From: Candidatus Zixiibacteriota bacterium
GTDB taxonomy: Bacteria > Zixibacteria > MSB-5A5 > CAIYYT01
Assembly (NCBI GenBank): GCA_963205155.1
Contig: CAUJJY010000166.1
Location: forward strand, 1-6,601
Direction of reading: 5' to 3'
Length of the DNA stretch: 6,601 nt
A model generated the notes under the pieces. That model saw nothing but the letters and a program-made list of their open reading frames with translations, ran no database searches and had not been told where the DNA came from. Numbering within the stretch: position 1 is the stretch's first letter; each line of letters opens with the position of its first letter. Positions 5,985 to 6,601 of this stretch are shown piece after piece. Position numbers and translations under genes: made by a program.

Positions 5985-6416
5985 ATGGAAAGAAACCTGC
6001 CCAGCATACTGCGACTGCCATTCTGGAAGTTCACTTTTGTTCTCGCGGTATCATTCTTCAGCCAGGTCTATCCATATTATCATTCCCACCAGCTTCAACT
6101 GGAAATATCAGATGGAGTCGAGACTTCCGGGCACTTGGCAGCAATTGATGAAGCCAACTTGGCCGATCACAGACACGACGAAGACTCGCATGGCGACAGC
6201 CACCAACATACCTACAGCGACCGCCATCTTGGGGAATGCATCCGAATCCAAGTGTCGCGGACACTATTGAATCATATTTACGGTTGCCTTCCGGCAGTAA
6301 CTGTTGTCACTCCAAGCGACTGCACAGCGACTCTTGCCCGACGTGAACACACTCCACCCCCTACCGAATACTATTTAGGTTGCCGCAGTCTGCGCGGTCC
6401 GCCCGTCGTCGGGTGA
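5985..6416 (+). CDS. small exported His-rich protein, probable metal-related
   Basis: A 143-residue protein with a signal-anchor-like N-terminus: basic residues R3, R10 and K15, then a hydrophobic stretch at about 16-29, followed by HSH. Eleven histidines are present, six of them between residues 62 and 81 in an acidic D/E/H/S-rich run that resembles a metal-binding loop. Four cysteines sit at 85, 101, 113 and 133. The C-terminus ends RGPPVVG, a proline ending I recall in small His-rich proteins encoded beside metal RND or TonB-dependent transport genes; the neighbour that would confirm this lies beyond the window. The ATG has no convincing Shine-Dalgarno, and no in-frame ATG lies upstream before the stop at 5871, so the start is uncertain. 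Transcribed away from rplU. The function (metal binding, sensing or transport accessory) is inference. Confidence 0.6.
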   Translation: MERNLPSILRLPFWKFTFVLAVSFFSQVYPYYHSHQLQLEISDGVETSGHLAAIDEANLADHRHDEDSHGDSHQHTYSDRHLGECIRIQVSRTLLNHIYGCLPAVTVVTPSDCTATLARREHTPPPTEYYLGCRSLRGPPVVG

Positions 6417-6601
6417 GCTGCTGATTCCGATTAGCGCCAAGATTTGAGACAGAGAGACGAAAAGTCTCTCAATCAACCGGCAGTACTACTCGCCCGATGG
6501 TATCGGCGACTTTCAGACTGCCAATAGCAAAGACCAAAATTCTTGAGGTTTATATTGGCTGATAATTGCCGGCAACCGGTAAATCTTAAATATCTTTTCG
6601 T
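6417..6601. other. intergenic stretch at the right edge, no gene seen
   Basis: 185 nt after the His-rich gene with no supported reading frame on either strand. It holds the perfect hairpin at 6452-6470, a 10-bp palindrome TTGCCGGCAA (6566-6575), and a CAACCGG sequence repeated at 6474-6480 and 6573-6579. No convincing promoter is seen, so the start of the next gene and its direction are unknown. Confidence 0.5.
6452..6470. repeat. perfect inverted repeat downstream of the His-rich gene
   Basis: GAGAGAC (6452-6458), loop GAAAA (6459-6463), GTCTCTC (6464-6470): a perfect 7-bp hairpin 35 nt after the stop codon. No T-run follows on either strand, so it is not a classical intrinsic terminator; it may be an mRNA 3' stabiliser or a protein-binding site. 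Confidence 0.5.

Overview
This window looks like chromosomal core-genome DNA from a diderm (LPS-making, Gram-negative-type) bacterium. The main evidence is a minus-strand run of outer-membrane biogenesis genes: bamA, two skp/ompH-like chaperone genes and lpxD. The sequence does not fix the phylum. The bL21 and OmpH sequences, the -35/-10 promoters of sigma-70 type and the moderate GC content would fit the FCB superphylum or a related candidate phylum (for example Zixibacteria-like lineages), but this is a low-confidence impression.

Layout. At the left edge (1-611, minus) is the N-terminal third or so of a B12-binding-type radical SAM protein related to the TIGR03960 family; it runs out of the window. 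Upstream of it (692-883, minus) is a 63-residue CxxC/CxC zinc-ribbon-like protein with a strong promoter and Shine-Dalgarno of its own, separated from the radical SAM gene by a small hairpin. From 5711 down to 1009 (minus) lies a tight cluster rplU - bamA - skp - skp paralogue - lpxD with gaps of 13, 31, 6 and 3 nt, driven by a good promoter at 5755-5782. At the right (5985-6416, plus) is a divergently transcribed small exported His-rich protein of the kind often found near metal-transport genes. A 273-nt divergent region (5712-5984) carries both promoters. The last 185 nt (6417-6601) hold no recognisable gene, only short inverted repeats.

How the genes work together. Skp/OmpH chaperones carry unfolded outer-membrane proteins across the periplasm to BamA, which folds them into the outer membrane. 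LpxD makes the acylated glucosamine precursor of lipid A for the outer leaflet of the same membrane. Co-transcription with rplU would tie envelope building to ribosome supply. The usual neighbours rpmA (after rplU) and fabZ/lpxA (after lpxD) are absent here.

The most notable feature is the pair of OmpH-like genes. They are gapless duplicates (by hand count about 76 of 146 residues identical), the second has no signal peptide, and the two lie in the same reading frame separated by a single UAG codon plus two sense codons. This could be a split tandem-domain chaperone, an amber readthrough product, or a cytoplasm-retained paralogue. Otherwise the window is mostly ordinary core genome; I found no mobile element, CRISPR array, tRNA or rRNA.
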